Shown here: positions 7,349 to 15,913 of the stretch, piece after piece | Position numbering within the stretch: the stretch's first letter is position 1 | How the letters are laid out: each line of letters starts with the position of its first letter | Source of the DNA: Actinomycetes bacterium | Lineage (GTDB): Bacteria > Actinomycetota > Acidimicrobiia > Acidimicrobiales > JAJYPT01 | Assembly (NCBI GenBank): GCA_021795135.1 | Contig: JAJYPT010000017.1 | Coordinates: 1 to 18,806 of the forward strand | Reading direction: 5' to 3' | DNA: 18,806 nucleotides | The notes under the pieces: model-generated | What the model was told of the DNA's origin: nothing | What the model saw: only the letters and a program-made list of their open reading frames with translations | Databases searched by the model: none | Position numbers and translations under genes: made by a program

Positions 7349-8131
7349 TTGATTAGAGTAGGAGTACTTGGAGCCAAAGGAAAGATGGGTTCTACCGTAT
7401 GCCAAGCAGTTATGCAAGATCCAGATCTTTTGCTTGTAGCTGCAGTAGATACCCATATTGACTCCTCTAATACAGTTGGATCCTCTAGTGAGTTAGAAAT
7501 TGAGATTTCTCCAGATATAGAATCTGTCAAAGAACAAGGATCTCAAGTTGTTGTAGATTTTACTAGAGCAGATTCTGCAAGAGACAATATTAAATGGTTA
7601 GCTCAAAATTCAATCCATGCTGTTGTGGGAACTACTGGATTTAGTAGTCAAGATATTGTTGATTTTGAAAATCTTTTTAGTAATACTTCGGCCAATTGTT
7701 TAATAGCTCCCAATTTTGCAATTGGAGCTATTTTGATGATACGTTTTGCCGAATTAGCAGCAAGATTTATGGATATGGAAATCATAGAATTGCACCATGA
7801 TCGTAAAATTGACGCTCCTTCAGGTACAGCTTTACTTATGGCACAAAGAGCTGTACAAGCAAGAAATGCAACTCAAAACATGGTATCTAAATCTCCAGAA
7901 AATCTTCGGGCAAGAGGAGATAATTCTAGCGGAATCAATATCCATTCTGTTCGACTCAAAGGACTAATTGCTCATCATGAGGCTATTTTTTCTTCTCAAG
8001 GTCAAAGCCTTACTATTAGACATGACTCTTTTGATCGCACTTCTTTTATGCCCGGGGTCGTGCTAGCTATAAAGAAAGTTTTTGACTTTCCTGGTCTTAG
8101 TGTTGGCTTGGATTCATACTTAGATCTATAG
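7349..8131 (+). CDS. dapB: 4-hydroxy-tetrahydrodipicolinate reductase
   Basis: DapB reduces the product of DapA with NAD(P)H in the diaminopimelate/lysine pathway. The 260-residue sequence has the Rossmann dinucleotide motif VGVLGAKGKMGS at 4-15, AVVGTTGFS at 91-99, APNFAIGA at 120-127 and the catalytic segment ELHHDRKIDAPSGTA at 147-161, with H149/H150 and K153 as the active-site residues. The substrate-loop end SFMPGVVLAIKKV is complete. The start is TTG 7349, preceded by AGGAAA at 7339-7344, only eight bases after the protease stop. It is probably transcribed with pnp and the protease. A 120-nt gap with an inverted repeat follows, so dapA, though from the same pathway, is probably on a different transcript. 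Confidence 0.97.
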   Translation: MIRVGVLGAKGKMGSTVCQAVMQDPDLLLVAAVDTHIDSSNTVGSSSELEIEISPDIESVKEQGSQVVVDFTRADSARDNIKWLAQNSIHAVVGTTGFSSQDIVDFENLFSNTSANCLIAPNFAIGAILMIRFAELAARFMDMEIIELHHDRKIDAPSGTALLMAQRAVQARNATQNMVSKSPENLRARGDNSSGINIHSVRLKGLIAHHEAIFSSQGQSLTIRHDSFDRTSFMPGVVLAIKKVFDFPGLSVGLDSYLDL

Positions 8132-8182
8132 AGAAATTGTTTTTTGTATGATAAAAATTGCTGTTGTAGAGCTATTAGAAAT

Positions 8183-8211
8183 TTAGTTCAGATATCAATT
8201 ATCTAAACTAA
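8183..8211 (+). promoter_or_regulatory. 29-bp inverted repeat between dapB and the acyl-CoA ligase; candidate operator
   Basis: TTAGTT-C-AGATA, a TCAAT centre, then TATCT-A-AACTAA: 11 of 12 paired positions match (6 bp, one mismatch, 5 bp). It is directly followed by TATTAT (8212-8217), a 5/6 match to a -10 element. A transcript starting about seven bases later would reach the TTG at 8252 with a short leader. The repeat would then cover the -35/spacer zone, the usual place for a repressor operator. The alternative is a weak terminator for dapB, but no T run follows. The symmetry is seen directly; the role is inferred. Confidence 0.4.
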
Positions 8212-8251
8212 TATTATTAAATGACAAAGATGGTTATTGAAAGAGCAGTAA

Positions 8252-9862
8252 TTGCAAGCTAAGCAGCTTACACTGACTCTTTTGTTGCAAAGGGCCGAAA
8301 GCCTTTTTTATTATAAAACTGTTGCTTCTCGAAATGCTAAAGGTGAAATTTCTTATCTCGATTATGGTCAACTAACCCAAAGAGTTCGCAAACTAATAAC
8401 TGCATTGAATTCTTTTGGCATCCCAAAAACAGCTCGAGTAGCTAGTTTTTGTTTTAATCACTCTTCTCATCTAGAGCTTTATTTTGCATTGGGATGTTCT
8501 GGGCGTATTCTTCATACTTTGAATATTCGTAGTTCTGCTAAAGACCTTGCTTTTATTATAAGACAAGCAGAAGATGAAATTTTTTTTGTAGATAAGTCTC
8601 TTTTGGATGTTTTTGTGGACGTCTTAGACCTAGCAGGGGTGGGAAAAAAAATTGTTGTTATCGATGACGTTGGAGATACAAAAGTAGATGAGAGTCAATT
8701 TTTAAAATACGAAAATTTGATTTTATCTAGTGATCCGGCTGAATTTGAAGAAATAGATGAAAATCTCTATTGCTCTATGTGTTATACCAGTGGGACTACT
8801 GGAGTACCAAAAGGAGTACTTTACTCACACCGTTCAAGTGTTTTACATGCTATGTCTTTGATGACAAAAGATAGTTTTGCCATAGGAGAATCTGATGTAA
8901 TAATGCCTGTGGTGCCTATGTTCCATGTAAATGCTTGGGGATTGCCATATGCAGCAGTTTTTTCTGGAGCAAAATTAGTTTTACCTGGACCTTATCCAAA
9001 TGGTTATGATTTGATCAATCTGATTGAATCTCAACAGGTCACCCTAGCAGCAGGAGTGCCTTCTGTATGGGTTGATATATTGGAAAAGATAACAGATGAC
9101 AAAACTCTATCTAGTCTTCGTATGATTGTTTCAGGAGGCTCTAATTTAGCCAACTCTTTGTTTGAAAATTACAAGCAAAGGTTTGGAGTGAATATTCTCC
9201 AAGCATGGGGAATGACTGAAACTTATCCTACAATTTCAATTTGGAATCCAAATATTGCTAAAAGACTAGATTCAGGTATTAGTCATGGAATTCCAGTAGC
9301 TGGTATGAATGTAAGAATAGCTGATTTAGATACTGGAGAGGTATTGCCAAATGATGCAATATCAAAAGGAGAGCTTCAAGTAGAAGGTCTTTGGACAATG
9401 GATGGTTATTATAAAGATGACAACCAAGAATCTTTTACCAAAGACGGATGGCTTCGTAGCGGAGATATAGCAACTATTGATGAATTTGGCTCTATTAAAA
9501 TTGAAGATAGGATAAAAGATTTAATAAAATCAGGTGGAGAGTGGATTTCTTCTATAGAAATTGAAAATGCTTTGTTATCTCATAGCGAAATTACCCAAGC
9601 AGCAGTAATAGGTTATCCTCATGAAAAATGGGGGGAAAGACCTTTAGCTTGTGTGGTAAGTACAAATCCAGCTTTAGACGAACAAGCAATCGAAGATTTT
9701 ATTGAAGACAAGCTACCTAGGTATTACAACCCTATTTTAATTGTAATTGTAAAAGATATTCCCAAAACAAGCGTAGGTAAAATTGATAAGCGAGCCCTTA
9801 GGAGAGGCTTTTCTCAAGATAATATGGGGCGAATAATTATAAGTACTGATAGGCTCGAATAA
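8252..9862 (+). CDS. Acyl-CoA ligase (AMP-forming), medium-chain / DmdB-like
   Basis: The 536-residue enzyme is a complete member of the ANL superfamily, which activates carboxylic acids through an acyl-adenylate and transfers them to CoA. Motifs in order: P-loop YTSGTTGVPKG at 178-188, VLYSHRS just after it, MPVVPMFHVNAWG at 218-230, AGVPSVW at 267-273, WGMTE at 319-323, SGDIATID at 403-410, DRIKDLIKSGGEWISS at 419-434, and the adenylation lysine K510 in TSVGKIDK. The pattern, especially GVLYSHRS, FHVNAWG and IKSGGEWIS, resembles medium/long-chain fatty acyl-CoA and 3-(methylthio)propionyl-CoA ligases (DmdB); which acid it uses cannot be told from sequence. The start is TTG 8252 with GAAAGAG six bases before. 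No beta-oxidation or DMSP gene lies beside it, and it separates dapB from dapA. Confidence 0.9.
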   Translation: MQAKQLTLTLLLQRAESLFYYKTVASRNAKGEISYLDYGQLTQRVRKLITALNSFGIPKTARVASFCFNHSSHLELYFALGCSGRILHTLNIRSSAKDLAFIIRQAEDEIFFVDKSLLDVFVDVLDLAGVGKKIVVIDDVGDTKVDESQFLKYENLILSSDPAEFEEIDENLYCSMCYTSGTTGVPKGVLYSHRSSVLHAMSLMTKDSFAIGESDVIMPVVPMFHVNAWGLPYAAVFSGAKLVLPGPYPNGYDLINLIESQQVTLAAGVPSVWVDILEKITDDKTLSSLRMIVSGGSNLANSLFENYKQRFGVNILQAWGMTETYPTISIWNPNIAKRLDSGISHGIPVAGMNVRIADLDTGEVLPNDAISKGELQVEGLWTMDGYYKDDNQESFTKDGWLRSGDIATIDEFGSIKIEDRIKDLIKSGGEWISSIEIENALLSHSEITQAAVIGYPHEKWGERPLACVVSTNPALDEQAIEDFIEDKLPRYYNPILIVIVKDIPKTSVGKIDKRALRRGFSQDNMGRIIISTDRLE

Positions 9863-9932
9863 TACTTATGAGTAATAAACAATTGAGGCTTATATAAATT
9901 ATGGTTCTTCTAGAAGCTAATAGATTTCTATC

Positions 9933-9940
9933 AAAGGAGG
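9933..9940 (+). promoter_or_regulatory. Strong ribosome binding site for dapA (TTG start)
   Basis: AAAGGAGG is the closest match to the anti-Shine-Dalgarno consensus in the window and sits four bases before TTG 9945. It confirms that the non-ATG codon is the real start. Confidence 0.75.
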
Positions 9941-9944
9941 AACA

Positions 9945-10847
9945 TTGAGAGGACAACCAGGTAGATTTGGTTCAGTCATAACCGCTATGGTGACTCCTTT
10001 TGATCAAGATGGAGCTGTTGATATAGATTCAGCAGTCAGTTTAGCTAGTTTTTTACAAGATCAAGGAAATGATGCTCTAGTTCTAGCTGGAACTACTGGC
10101 GAAGGTCCTGTTTTGAGCGATGAAGAGAAAGTATCATTGTTTGAAGCAATTTCTAGTTCTGTAAATATTCCTGTAATAGCCAATACGGGCAGTAATGACA
10201 CAGCCCATTCTATAAAGCTGACTAAGTTGGCTGAACAAGTTGGAGTGGCAGGAATTTTGGCTGTAACTCCCTATTACAATAGACCTTCTCAGCAAGGCAT
10301 TTCTCTACACCTCAAAGCTATCGCCGATGCTACTTCTTTGCCTGTTTTGATTTATGATATCCCTATTCGTACTGGTAGAAAAGTTCATAACGAAACGATG
10401 ATAAAACTATCAAAAACAGTCTCAAACATTGTAGGAGTCAAAGACGCTAGTGGGGATATTTCTGGATGTGCTAAATTATTAGCAAATACAGCTGACAGCT
10501 TTGAAGTCTACAGTGGAGATGATTCACTAACATTGGCTTTTGTTGCTCTTGGAGCTTGTGGTGTTATAGGAGTATCAACTCACTGGGCCGCTTCTCAATT
10601 TAAAGAGATGATAGATAGCGTTTTCAAAGGAGATCTTCAAAAAGCTCGTAATTTAAATAATATTCTTTTGGAATCTTATAGCTTTGAAACCTCTGAGGCT
10701 TTCCCTAATCCTATTCCAACCAAAGCTATGATGAGAGCTATGGGATATACGGTTGGACAATGCAGATTACCTTTAGGCAATTCATCTGAAGAAATAGACA
10801 AAAGCGCTCAAATAGTATTGAATAATTTGTTACAAAAAAACAACTAA
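9945..10847 (+). CDS. dapA: 4-hydroxy-tetrahydrodipicolinate synthase
   Basis: DapA condenses pyruvate with aspartate semialdehyde, the first committed step to diaminopimelate and lysine. The 300-residue TIM-barrel protein shows AMVTPFDQDGAVD at 14-26, the pyruvate-site GTTGE at 49-53 (T50, T51), TPYYNRP at 108-114, Y137 and R142 in IYDIPIRTG, and the Schiff-base K166 in GVKDASGD. These align with E. coli T44, T45, Y133, R138 and K161. A sugar-acid aldolase of the same superfamily is unlikely, because the conserved arginine that binds the aspartate semialdehyde carboxylate is present. The start is TTG 9945 behind a strong ribosome binding site. The stop is 18 bases before RNase J, and dapA-rnj is a common actinobacterial pair, so they are probably co-transcribed. 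Confidence 0.96.
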   Translation: MRGQPGRFGSVITAMVTPFDQDGAVDIDSAVSLASFLQDQGNDALVLAGTTGEGPVLSDEEKVSLFEAISSSVNIPVIANTGSNDTAHSIKLTKLAEQVGVAGILAVTPYYNRPSQQGISLHLKAIADATSLPVLIYDIPIRTGRKVHNETMIKLSKTVSNIVGVKDASGDISGCAKLLANTADSFEVYSGDDSLTLAFVALGACGVIGVSTHWAASQFKEMIDSVFKGDLQKARNLNNILLESYSFETSEAFPNPIPTKAMMRAMGYTVGQCRLPLGNSSEEIDKSAQIVLNNLLQKNN

Positions 10848-10865
10848 CTTAGATTTGGAGCCATA

Positions 10866-12527
10866 TTGGCACAAGCAGTTCGTATTGTATTCTTAGGAGG
10901 CCTAGGAGAAATAGGTCGCAATTGTGCATTGATGGAAATTGAAGACCGAATCTTGATTATAGATTGTGGAATTATGTTTCCTGATTTAGAAATGCTTGGA
11001 ATCGATCTTGTTCTACCTGATTTTACTTACTTGTATGAAAATGCTGACAAAGTAGAAGCATGTGTCATAACTCATGGGCACGAAGATCATGTAGGTGCTC
11101 TTTCATTTTTGTTGCGAGAGATATCTTTTCCTATATATGGTTCAGCATTTGCTTTAGGTATTGCTAGAAATCGTATAGAAGAAGCTGGAGTTTTAGATAG
11201 GACTGAGCTGATTGCGGTTCAAGATAATGAACGCCGTAAGATTGGTCCTTTTGACGTTGAATTTATACCGGTTACTCATTCAGTTCCTCAAGGATTTGCT
11301 CTTGGATTCCATACGCCTCAAGGCGTAATTTTGCATTCGGGTGATTTTAAATTAGATCCTCATCCAGTAGATGGAAGACTTACAGATCTTTCTCGTATTG
11401 GGGCAATAGCAGCTGAAAGTGGAGTAAGACTTTTGCTTTCTGATTCTACTAATGCCCAAGAAATTGGCCATACTCCTACTGAATCTTCAGTAGGGCAGGT
11501 TTTATCTATATTGTTTCAAAACAATATAGATAAAAGAGTTATTGTTACTTGTTTTGCTAGTCATATCCATCGCATACAACAAATTGCTGATGCTGCTCAA
11601 GCAACTGGAAGAAAAATTGCAACTTTAGGTCGTTCTATGGCTAAAAATGTAGCTCTTGCTCTTTCTCTAGGTATTTTAAATATTGATCCAGCTGTTTTGA
11701 TTGATATAGAAGATGTAAATAAATACAGTGATAGCCAAATATGTGTCATATCTACAGGTTCTCAAGGCGAGCCTATGTCTGCTTTGTCTTTGATGGCAAG
11801 TGGAGAAAACAAGTGGCTCAAAATTAGCGAAAGAGATTTAGTAATTTTGAGTTCCCATGCCATACCTGGTAATGAAGCAGCTGTAGGTAAGGTCATAGAT
11901 GGGTTGTATAGATTAGGCGCAGAAGTTATTTATCCCCCACTTGCCCAAGTACATGTTAGTGGTCATGCTATGCAAGGGGAGTTGGAAACTCTTTTAGCAG
12001 TAGCTAAACCTGAATTTTTTATCCCAGTACATGGAGAATATCGTCATTTAGTAAGTCATTCTCATATTGCTCAAAGTATGGGGGTTGCTCCACAAAATAT
12101 TTTGCTAGCCGAAGATGGGGATATAGTAAATATTGATAATGGGGGAATTGATTTTGGTGGAGAAGTACCAGCAGGATATTTTTATTTAGATGGCCTTATT
12201 GGCAATGTAGATAGAGGAGTATTGCGAGATAGGAAAGCTTTATCTCAAGAAGGGGTAATGGTGGTGGTTGTAACTACTGACCCCACCGCTGGTACTGTCA
12301 TAGGTGAGCCCCAAATTATGACTAAGGGTTGGATGTATGAAGATGCAGCAGATCCGGTCTTAGATGAAATCAGGCAAGAAATAATCAGCACTTTGTCCAA
12401 AGTTGGATCTCAAGTTTTCAAAGATCAAGAAATTGTAAAAAACAGGATACGAAAATCAGTCGGCAAGTTCGTATATCAAAAAACTAAGTTACGTCCAATG
12501 ATTGTTCCAATAGTGGTAGAGGCATAA
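10866..12527 (+). CDS. rnj: Ribonuclease J
   Basis: RNase J is a metallo-beta-lactamase/beta-CASP nuclease with endo- and 5'-3' exonuclease activity in mRNA decay and rRNA maturation. The 553-residue product starts FLGGLGEIGRNC at 10-20. It carries the zinc motif THGHEDHVGAL at 69-79 (H70, H72, D74, H75), THSVP with H138, HSGDFKLD with D160, the beta-CASP region with STNAQEIGHTPTE and TCFASHIHRI, and the late VHGEYRHL. The C-terminal domain is complete and there is no long extension. The start is TTG 10866 with GGAG at 10857-10860. With PNPase and the NrnA-like enzyme, three RNA-degrading enzymes lie in this one window. The 85-nt gap to ftsK holds a 21-base-spaced TTGTTAGT repeat. Confidence 0.96.
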   Translation: MAQAVRIVFLGGLGEIGRNCALMEIEDRILIIDCGIMFPDLEMLGIDLVLPDFTYLYENADKVEACVITHGHEDHVGALSFLLREISFPIYGSAFALGIARNRIEEAGVLDRTELIAVQDNERRKIGPFDVEFIPVTHSVPQGFALGFHTPQGVILHSGDFKLDPHPVDGRLTDLSRIGAIAAESGVRLLLSDSTNAQEIGHTPTESSVGQVLSILFQNNIDKRVIVTCFASHIHRIQQIADAAQATGRKIATLGRSMAKNVALALSLGILNIDPAVLIDIEDVNKYSDSQICVISTGSQGEPMSALSLMASGENKWLKISERDLVILSSHAIPGNEAAVGKVIDGLYRLGAEVIYPPLAQVHVSGHAMQGELETLLAVAKPEFFIPVHGEYRHLVSHSHIAQSMGVAPQNILLAEDGDIVNIDNGGIDFGGEVPAGYFYLDGLIGNVDRGVLRDRKALSQEGVMVVVVTTDPTAGTVIGEPQIMTKGWMYEDAADPVLDEIRQEIISTLSKVGSQVFKDQEIVKNRIRKSVGKFVYQKTKLRPMIVPIVVEA

Positions 12528-12600
12528 TCTATTAGGATATTGCTTTTATATTTGTTAGTATTGTTGAAGCTATTGTTAGTTATTTAGTCTTAAAATCTTT

Positions 12601-12607
12601 GGAGGGA
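12601..12607 (+). promoter_or_regulatory. Ribosome binding site for ftsK (TTG start)
   Basis: GGAGGGA sits five bases before TTG 12613. The downstream codons give a basic, low-complexity N-terminus that homology alone would not fix, so this site is the main reason for choosing that start. Confidence 0.7.
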
Positions 12608-12612
12608 CGTTT

Positions 12613-14997
12613 TTGTCGACAAGACCAAGGAACACAAAGACGACGAAGCGCTCGAAACCAAATACCAAAAGATCTCCCGCTAGCAAGAAAAAGGCTACTA
12701 ATTCTTCGTCTTTATTCCAATCTTTGCAAACTCTAGGGTTTGTTATGTTGAAAAAGATATTTGCAGCTAGCGAGGTTTGGGGTATTACCATAGGCGTCTT
12801 AGGTCTATTGTCGGCTTTGGGAATATATGCCAACTTTTCTGGCATGATAGAACATTTTATTTCTTTGAATGCTTATGCTTTACTTGGAAAAAGTGCTTGG
12901 GTACTTCCACCTGCTTTGTTGTTTTTTTCTTTTAATTTACTAAAACAAGACCAACAGCGCCCCCCAATGAAACAAGTTGGAATTGGGATTTTTATAACTG
13001 TTGTTTCTGTTGCAATGTTGTTGGGAATTGTAGCTTCTTGGGGAACTAATCCTATTTCATCTAACCTATATAATTTTGGAGGTTGGCTAGGCAAAAACTT
13101 AGATGTTCCTCTAATAGGGGTTTTAGGTTATATAGGAGCTGTGCTTGTTGCTTGTGGTTTGTTAGTCATAGGTATCAAATATGTTCTTGTAACTTCGGTA
13201 GCTCAAATGAGTAATTTTTTTTGGTCCCGGTTTTCCAATTATGTTTTGACTTCTGCAAAAACCTTAGAGGATAAAAAAGAAAAAAATCCTAAGCAAGATA
13301 GCAATCCAGATTCTAGAACTAGGTTTTTCCCCAGTCCTGGACCTCTTGGAAATCCAATTATTGAGATCGAAGACAAGGGCAATCCAACTAACAATGCCAT
13401 AGAGATATCTTCTCCTCGGATTCAAGATTCTAATGATTTACCTATTCAAAGTCTTGAAGAAGATCCTGTTGTTCCAGATTCAGACCACTTTGATGTCTCT
13501 GAGGTAAAAGACCATAAGTGGAAGTTGCCTTCTATTTCATTATTGAAAACAAGCGCTAGTATCAAGACAGACAAAGCAGCAGTTGAACGTCGAGGCAAGT
13601 TGTTAGAAGAGGCTCTTTTGGCACATGGAGTCCAAACTAATTTAGTTGGAATGACAGTTGGTCCAACTGTTACTCGTTATGAATTAGAATTAGGCTCTGG
13701 GGTAAAAGTAGCAAGAGTAACCTCGCTTACAAAAGATATTGCCTATGCTATGGCTTCTCCTGATGTAAGAATTCTAGCCCCTATCCCAGGACGTTCTGCT
13801 ATTGGGGTTGAGGTTCCAAATGAGCATAGACAATTAGTAACTTTAGCCGACATATTAGTTTCGAGTGAAGCTCGAAAGGCTCACCATCCTTTAGAAGTGG
13901 CCTTAGGAAGAGACATAGCTGGAAGAGCTGTAATGGGTAATTTAGCAGAAATGCCCCATATACTTATTGCAGGAGCAACCGGAGCAGGAAAATCTTCTTG
14001 TATAAACTCTATTATTACCTCCATTTTGATGAGAGCAACTCCTGAACAAGTTCGACTTATACTAATTGATCCTAAAAGGGTAGAGCTAGGTCAATATAAC
14101 GGACTTCCTCATTTGTTGACTCAAGTTGTTGTAAACCCTAAAAAAGCTGCTAATGCTCTATCTTGGGCAGTGGCTGAAATGGAAAGGCGATATGATCTTT
14201 TAGCCGAAGCTGGACACAGAGATATTACTGGATATAATGCAGCTTTTGATGAAGGTACTTTATTTCCACTAAATGTCAAACTAGAACAAGATTCTCAAGA
14301 AAAACCACCTACAAAATTACCCTTTATATTGGTCATAGTTGATGAATTAAATGATCTTATGATGGTGGCCGCTCGAAATGTAGAAGAATCAATTTGTCGT
14401 TTGGCTCAAATGGCTAGAGCTGTTGGCATTCATTTAGTCATAGCTACCCAGAGGCCTTCTGTAGATGTCATAACAGGGGTGATAAAAGCAAACGTACCTT
14501 CTAGACTAGCTTTTTCTGTTTCATCTTTAGCCGATAGTAGGGTCATTTTAGACCAACCTGGAGCTGAGCGTTTGGTTGGCAAAGGAGACCTTTTATTACT
14601 TACAGCTTCTTCTAATATACCGAGGCGACTTCAAGCTCCTTGGGTTCAAGAAGAAGAAATAAGATCTGTTGTTGCTAATTGGAAAGCACAAGGACATATA
14701 GATTACATACAAGGAGTAGCAGGAGAAGTATCTGGCATTGAAGGCAAAGATGGTCCTGATGATGAAGAAGATGAATTATATTCTCAAGCTTTAGAATTGG
14801 TTGTAAGAAACCAAATAGGTTCTACTTCAATGCTGCAAAGAAAATTACGAGTTGGCTTCGCAAGAGCGGGTCGATTGATGGATATATTAGAAAGACATGG
14901 AGTTGTGGGTCCTTCGGAAGGATCAAAAGCTCGTAGTGTTCTCATGACACCTGAAGAGCTAGATGAAATGCGTTCTTCTAGTGGACAGATGTTTTAG
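12613..14997 (+). CDS. ftsK: DNA translocase FtsK
   Basis: FtsK pumps chromosomal DNA at the division septum and supports dimer resolution. The 794-residue protein has a short basic N-terminus (residues 1-30). Four hydrophobic segments follow at about 54-76, 95-110, 122-142 and 165-190. A charged Pro/Ser/Asp-rich linker runs to about 315. The motor has Walker A GATGAGKS at 454-461, LIDPKRVELGQYN at 484-496, Walker B FILVIVDELNDLM with D577-E578, and ATQRPSVDVITG at 611-622. A C-terminal winged-helix gamma domain (about 725-790) carries SMLQRKLRVGFARAGRLMD. In many FtsK proteins the Walker B region reads DELADLM; here it is DELNDLM. The linker is short compared with E. coli. A SpoIIIE/sporulation role is unlikely given the context. 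The gene starts at TTG 12613 behind GGAGGGA. Confidence 0.96.
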   Translation: MSTRPRNTKTTKRSKPNTKRSPASKKKATNSSSLFQSLQTLGFVMLKKIFAASEVWGITIGVLGLLSALGIYANFSGMIEHFISLNAYALLGKSAWVLPPALLFFSFNLLKQDQQRPPMKQVGIGIFITVVSVAMLLGIVASWGTNPISSNLYNFGGWLGKNLDVPLIGVLGYIGAVLVACGLLVIGIKYVLVTSVAQMSNFFWSRFSNYVLTSAKTLEDKKEKNPKQDSNPDSRTRFFPSPGPLGNPIIEIEDKGNPTNNAIEISSPRIQDSNDLPIQSLEEDPVVPDSDHFDVSEVKDHKWKLPSISLLKTSASIKTDKAAVERRGKLLEEALLAHGVQTNLVGMTVGPTVTRYELELGSGVKVARVTSLTKDIAYAMASPDVRILAPIPGRSAIGVEVPNEHRQLVTLADILVSSEARKAHHPLEVALGRDIAGRAVMGNLAEMPHILIAGATGAGKSSCINSIITSILMRATPEQVRLILIDPKRVELGQYNGLPHLLTQVVVNPKKAANALSWAVAEMERRYDLLAEAGHRDITGYNAAFDEGTLFPLNVKLEQDSQEKPPTKLPFILVIVDELNDLMMVAARNVEESICRLAQMARAVGIHLVIATQRPSVDVITGVIKANVPSRLAFSVSSLADSRVILDQPGAERLVGKGDLLLLTASSNIPRRLQAPWVQEEEIRSVVANWKAQGHIDYIQGVAGEVSGIEGKDGPDDEEDELYSQALELVVRNQIGSTSMLQRKLRVGFARAGRLMDILERHGVVGPSEGSKARSVLMTPEELDEMRSSSGQMF

Positions 14998-15025
14998 GTA
15001 ACTTTTACTTTTAGGACGGTTATAT

Positions 15026-15889
15026 ATGCACGCTAGTGCTCCTGCTTCTTCTGCTAATCTCGGGCCTGGTTTTGATACTTTGGCATTAGCACTCGATTTG
15101 AGAGTAGAGGTAAATGCAACCATTGGTGAACCTTTGCAAATTATCTCCAAAGGTTTTGGAAGCGAAGTTATTGTAGATGATTCTCATCTAGCACTAAGGA
15201 CAGCACAATTAGTATTGGGTCATAACAATGTCAGAATTGAAATTAATTCTGCAATACCTTTAGCTAGGGGTCTGGGATCTTCTGCAGCTTTAGCTTTAGC
15301 AACAGCTGCAGCATGTGGAGCTAAAGACCCATTTGCAATAGCAGCAGCTATAGATGGCCATCCTGAAAATGCAGCAGCGTCTTTTATGGGGGGATTCGTT
15401 ACAGCAACAATGCTTGAATCTAGTCCTGTTGGTTTTGAGCTTAGAATAGATCCCAGTATTGTTTTGGTAGCAGTAATCCCAGATATGGGTCTTTCTACTA
15501 AAAAAGCTAGAGAGGTTCTCCCAAGCCAAATTCCTTATGAAGATGCCTCTTTTAATTTGGGAAGAATGGGAATGCTAATAGCTGGAATGGCTGAGGTATC
15601 TCAGTTAGTCGCCGAAGCAGGACAAGATCGTCTTCATCAGTCTCAAAGAACTGGACTGTTTCCTGAGTCAAAAATATTATTAGAACAATTTATAAAAGCA
15701 GGTTCTAAAACTTCATTCTGGTCAGGAGCTGGCCCTACCTTAGTTGGAGTTGCTCAATATGATAAAGCCCAAGATATTGCTGCTAAAATGGAACAAGTTG
15801 TAAATAACCAACGCCTAAAGGCTAAAGTAGATATATTGCAAGTGGACAAAAAAGGTCTCATTGTAGAAGGAAAGCCGTGGAAATCTTGA
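15026..15889 (+). CDS. thrB: Homoserine kinase
   Basis: ThrB phosphorylates L-homoserine for threonine synthesis and belongs to the GHMP kinase family. The 287-residue product opens ASAPASSANLGPGFDTL at 3-19, the signature that separates ThrB from other GHMP kinases. The ATP loop IPLARGLGSSAA is at 77-88, and GHPENAAASFMGG at 111-123 is the substrate-side motif. The C-terminal SGAGPTLVGV motif is also present. The ATG start at 15026 has AGGACGG upstream (15013-15019). The protein is slightly shorter than the usual 300 or so residues but has all motifs. In most bacteria thrB sits with hom and thrC; here it lies alone between ftsK and queF, so it has probably been relocated. It shares the aspartate pathway with dapA and dapB in this window. 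Confidence 0.95.
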   Translation: MHASAPASSANLGPGFDTLALALDLRVEVNATIGEPLQIISKGFGSEVIVDDSHLALRTAQLVLGHNNVRIEINSAIPLARGLGSSAALALATAAACGAKDPFAIAAAIDGHPENAAASFMGGFVTATMLESSPVGFELRIDPSIVLVAVIPDMGLSTKKAREVLPSQIPYEDASFNLGRMGMLIAGMAEVSQLVAEAGQDRLHQSQRTGLFPESKILLEQFIKAGSKTSFWSGAGPTLVGVAQYDKAQDIAAKMEQVVNNQRLKAKVDILQVDKKGLIVEGKPWKS

Positions 15890-15913
15890 ACTTTATAAAA
15901 TATAGGATAAAAA

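Noticed and set aside
14980..15025. Possible promoter or terminator between ftsK and thrB
   Set aside because: The gap is only 28 bases and holds the thrB ribosome site; no stem or -10/-35 pair is convincing.
15296..15529. Cysteine-rich minus-strand open frame inside thrB
   Set aside because: Its cysteines come from reverse reading of alanine-rich GCA codons in thrB; a shadow frame, not a gene.
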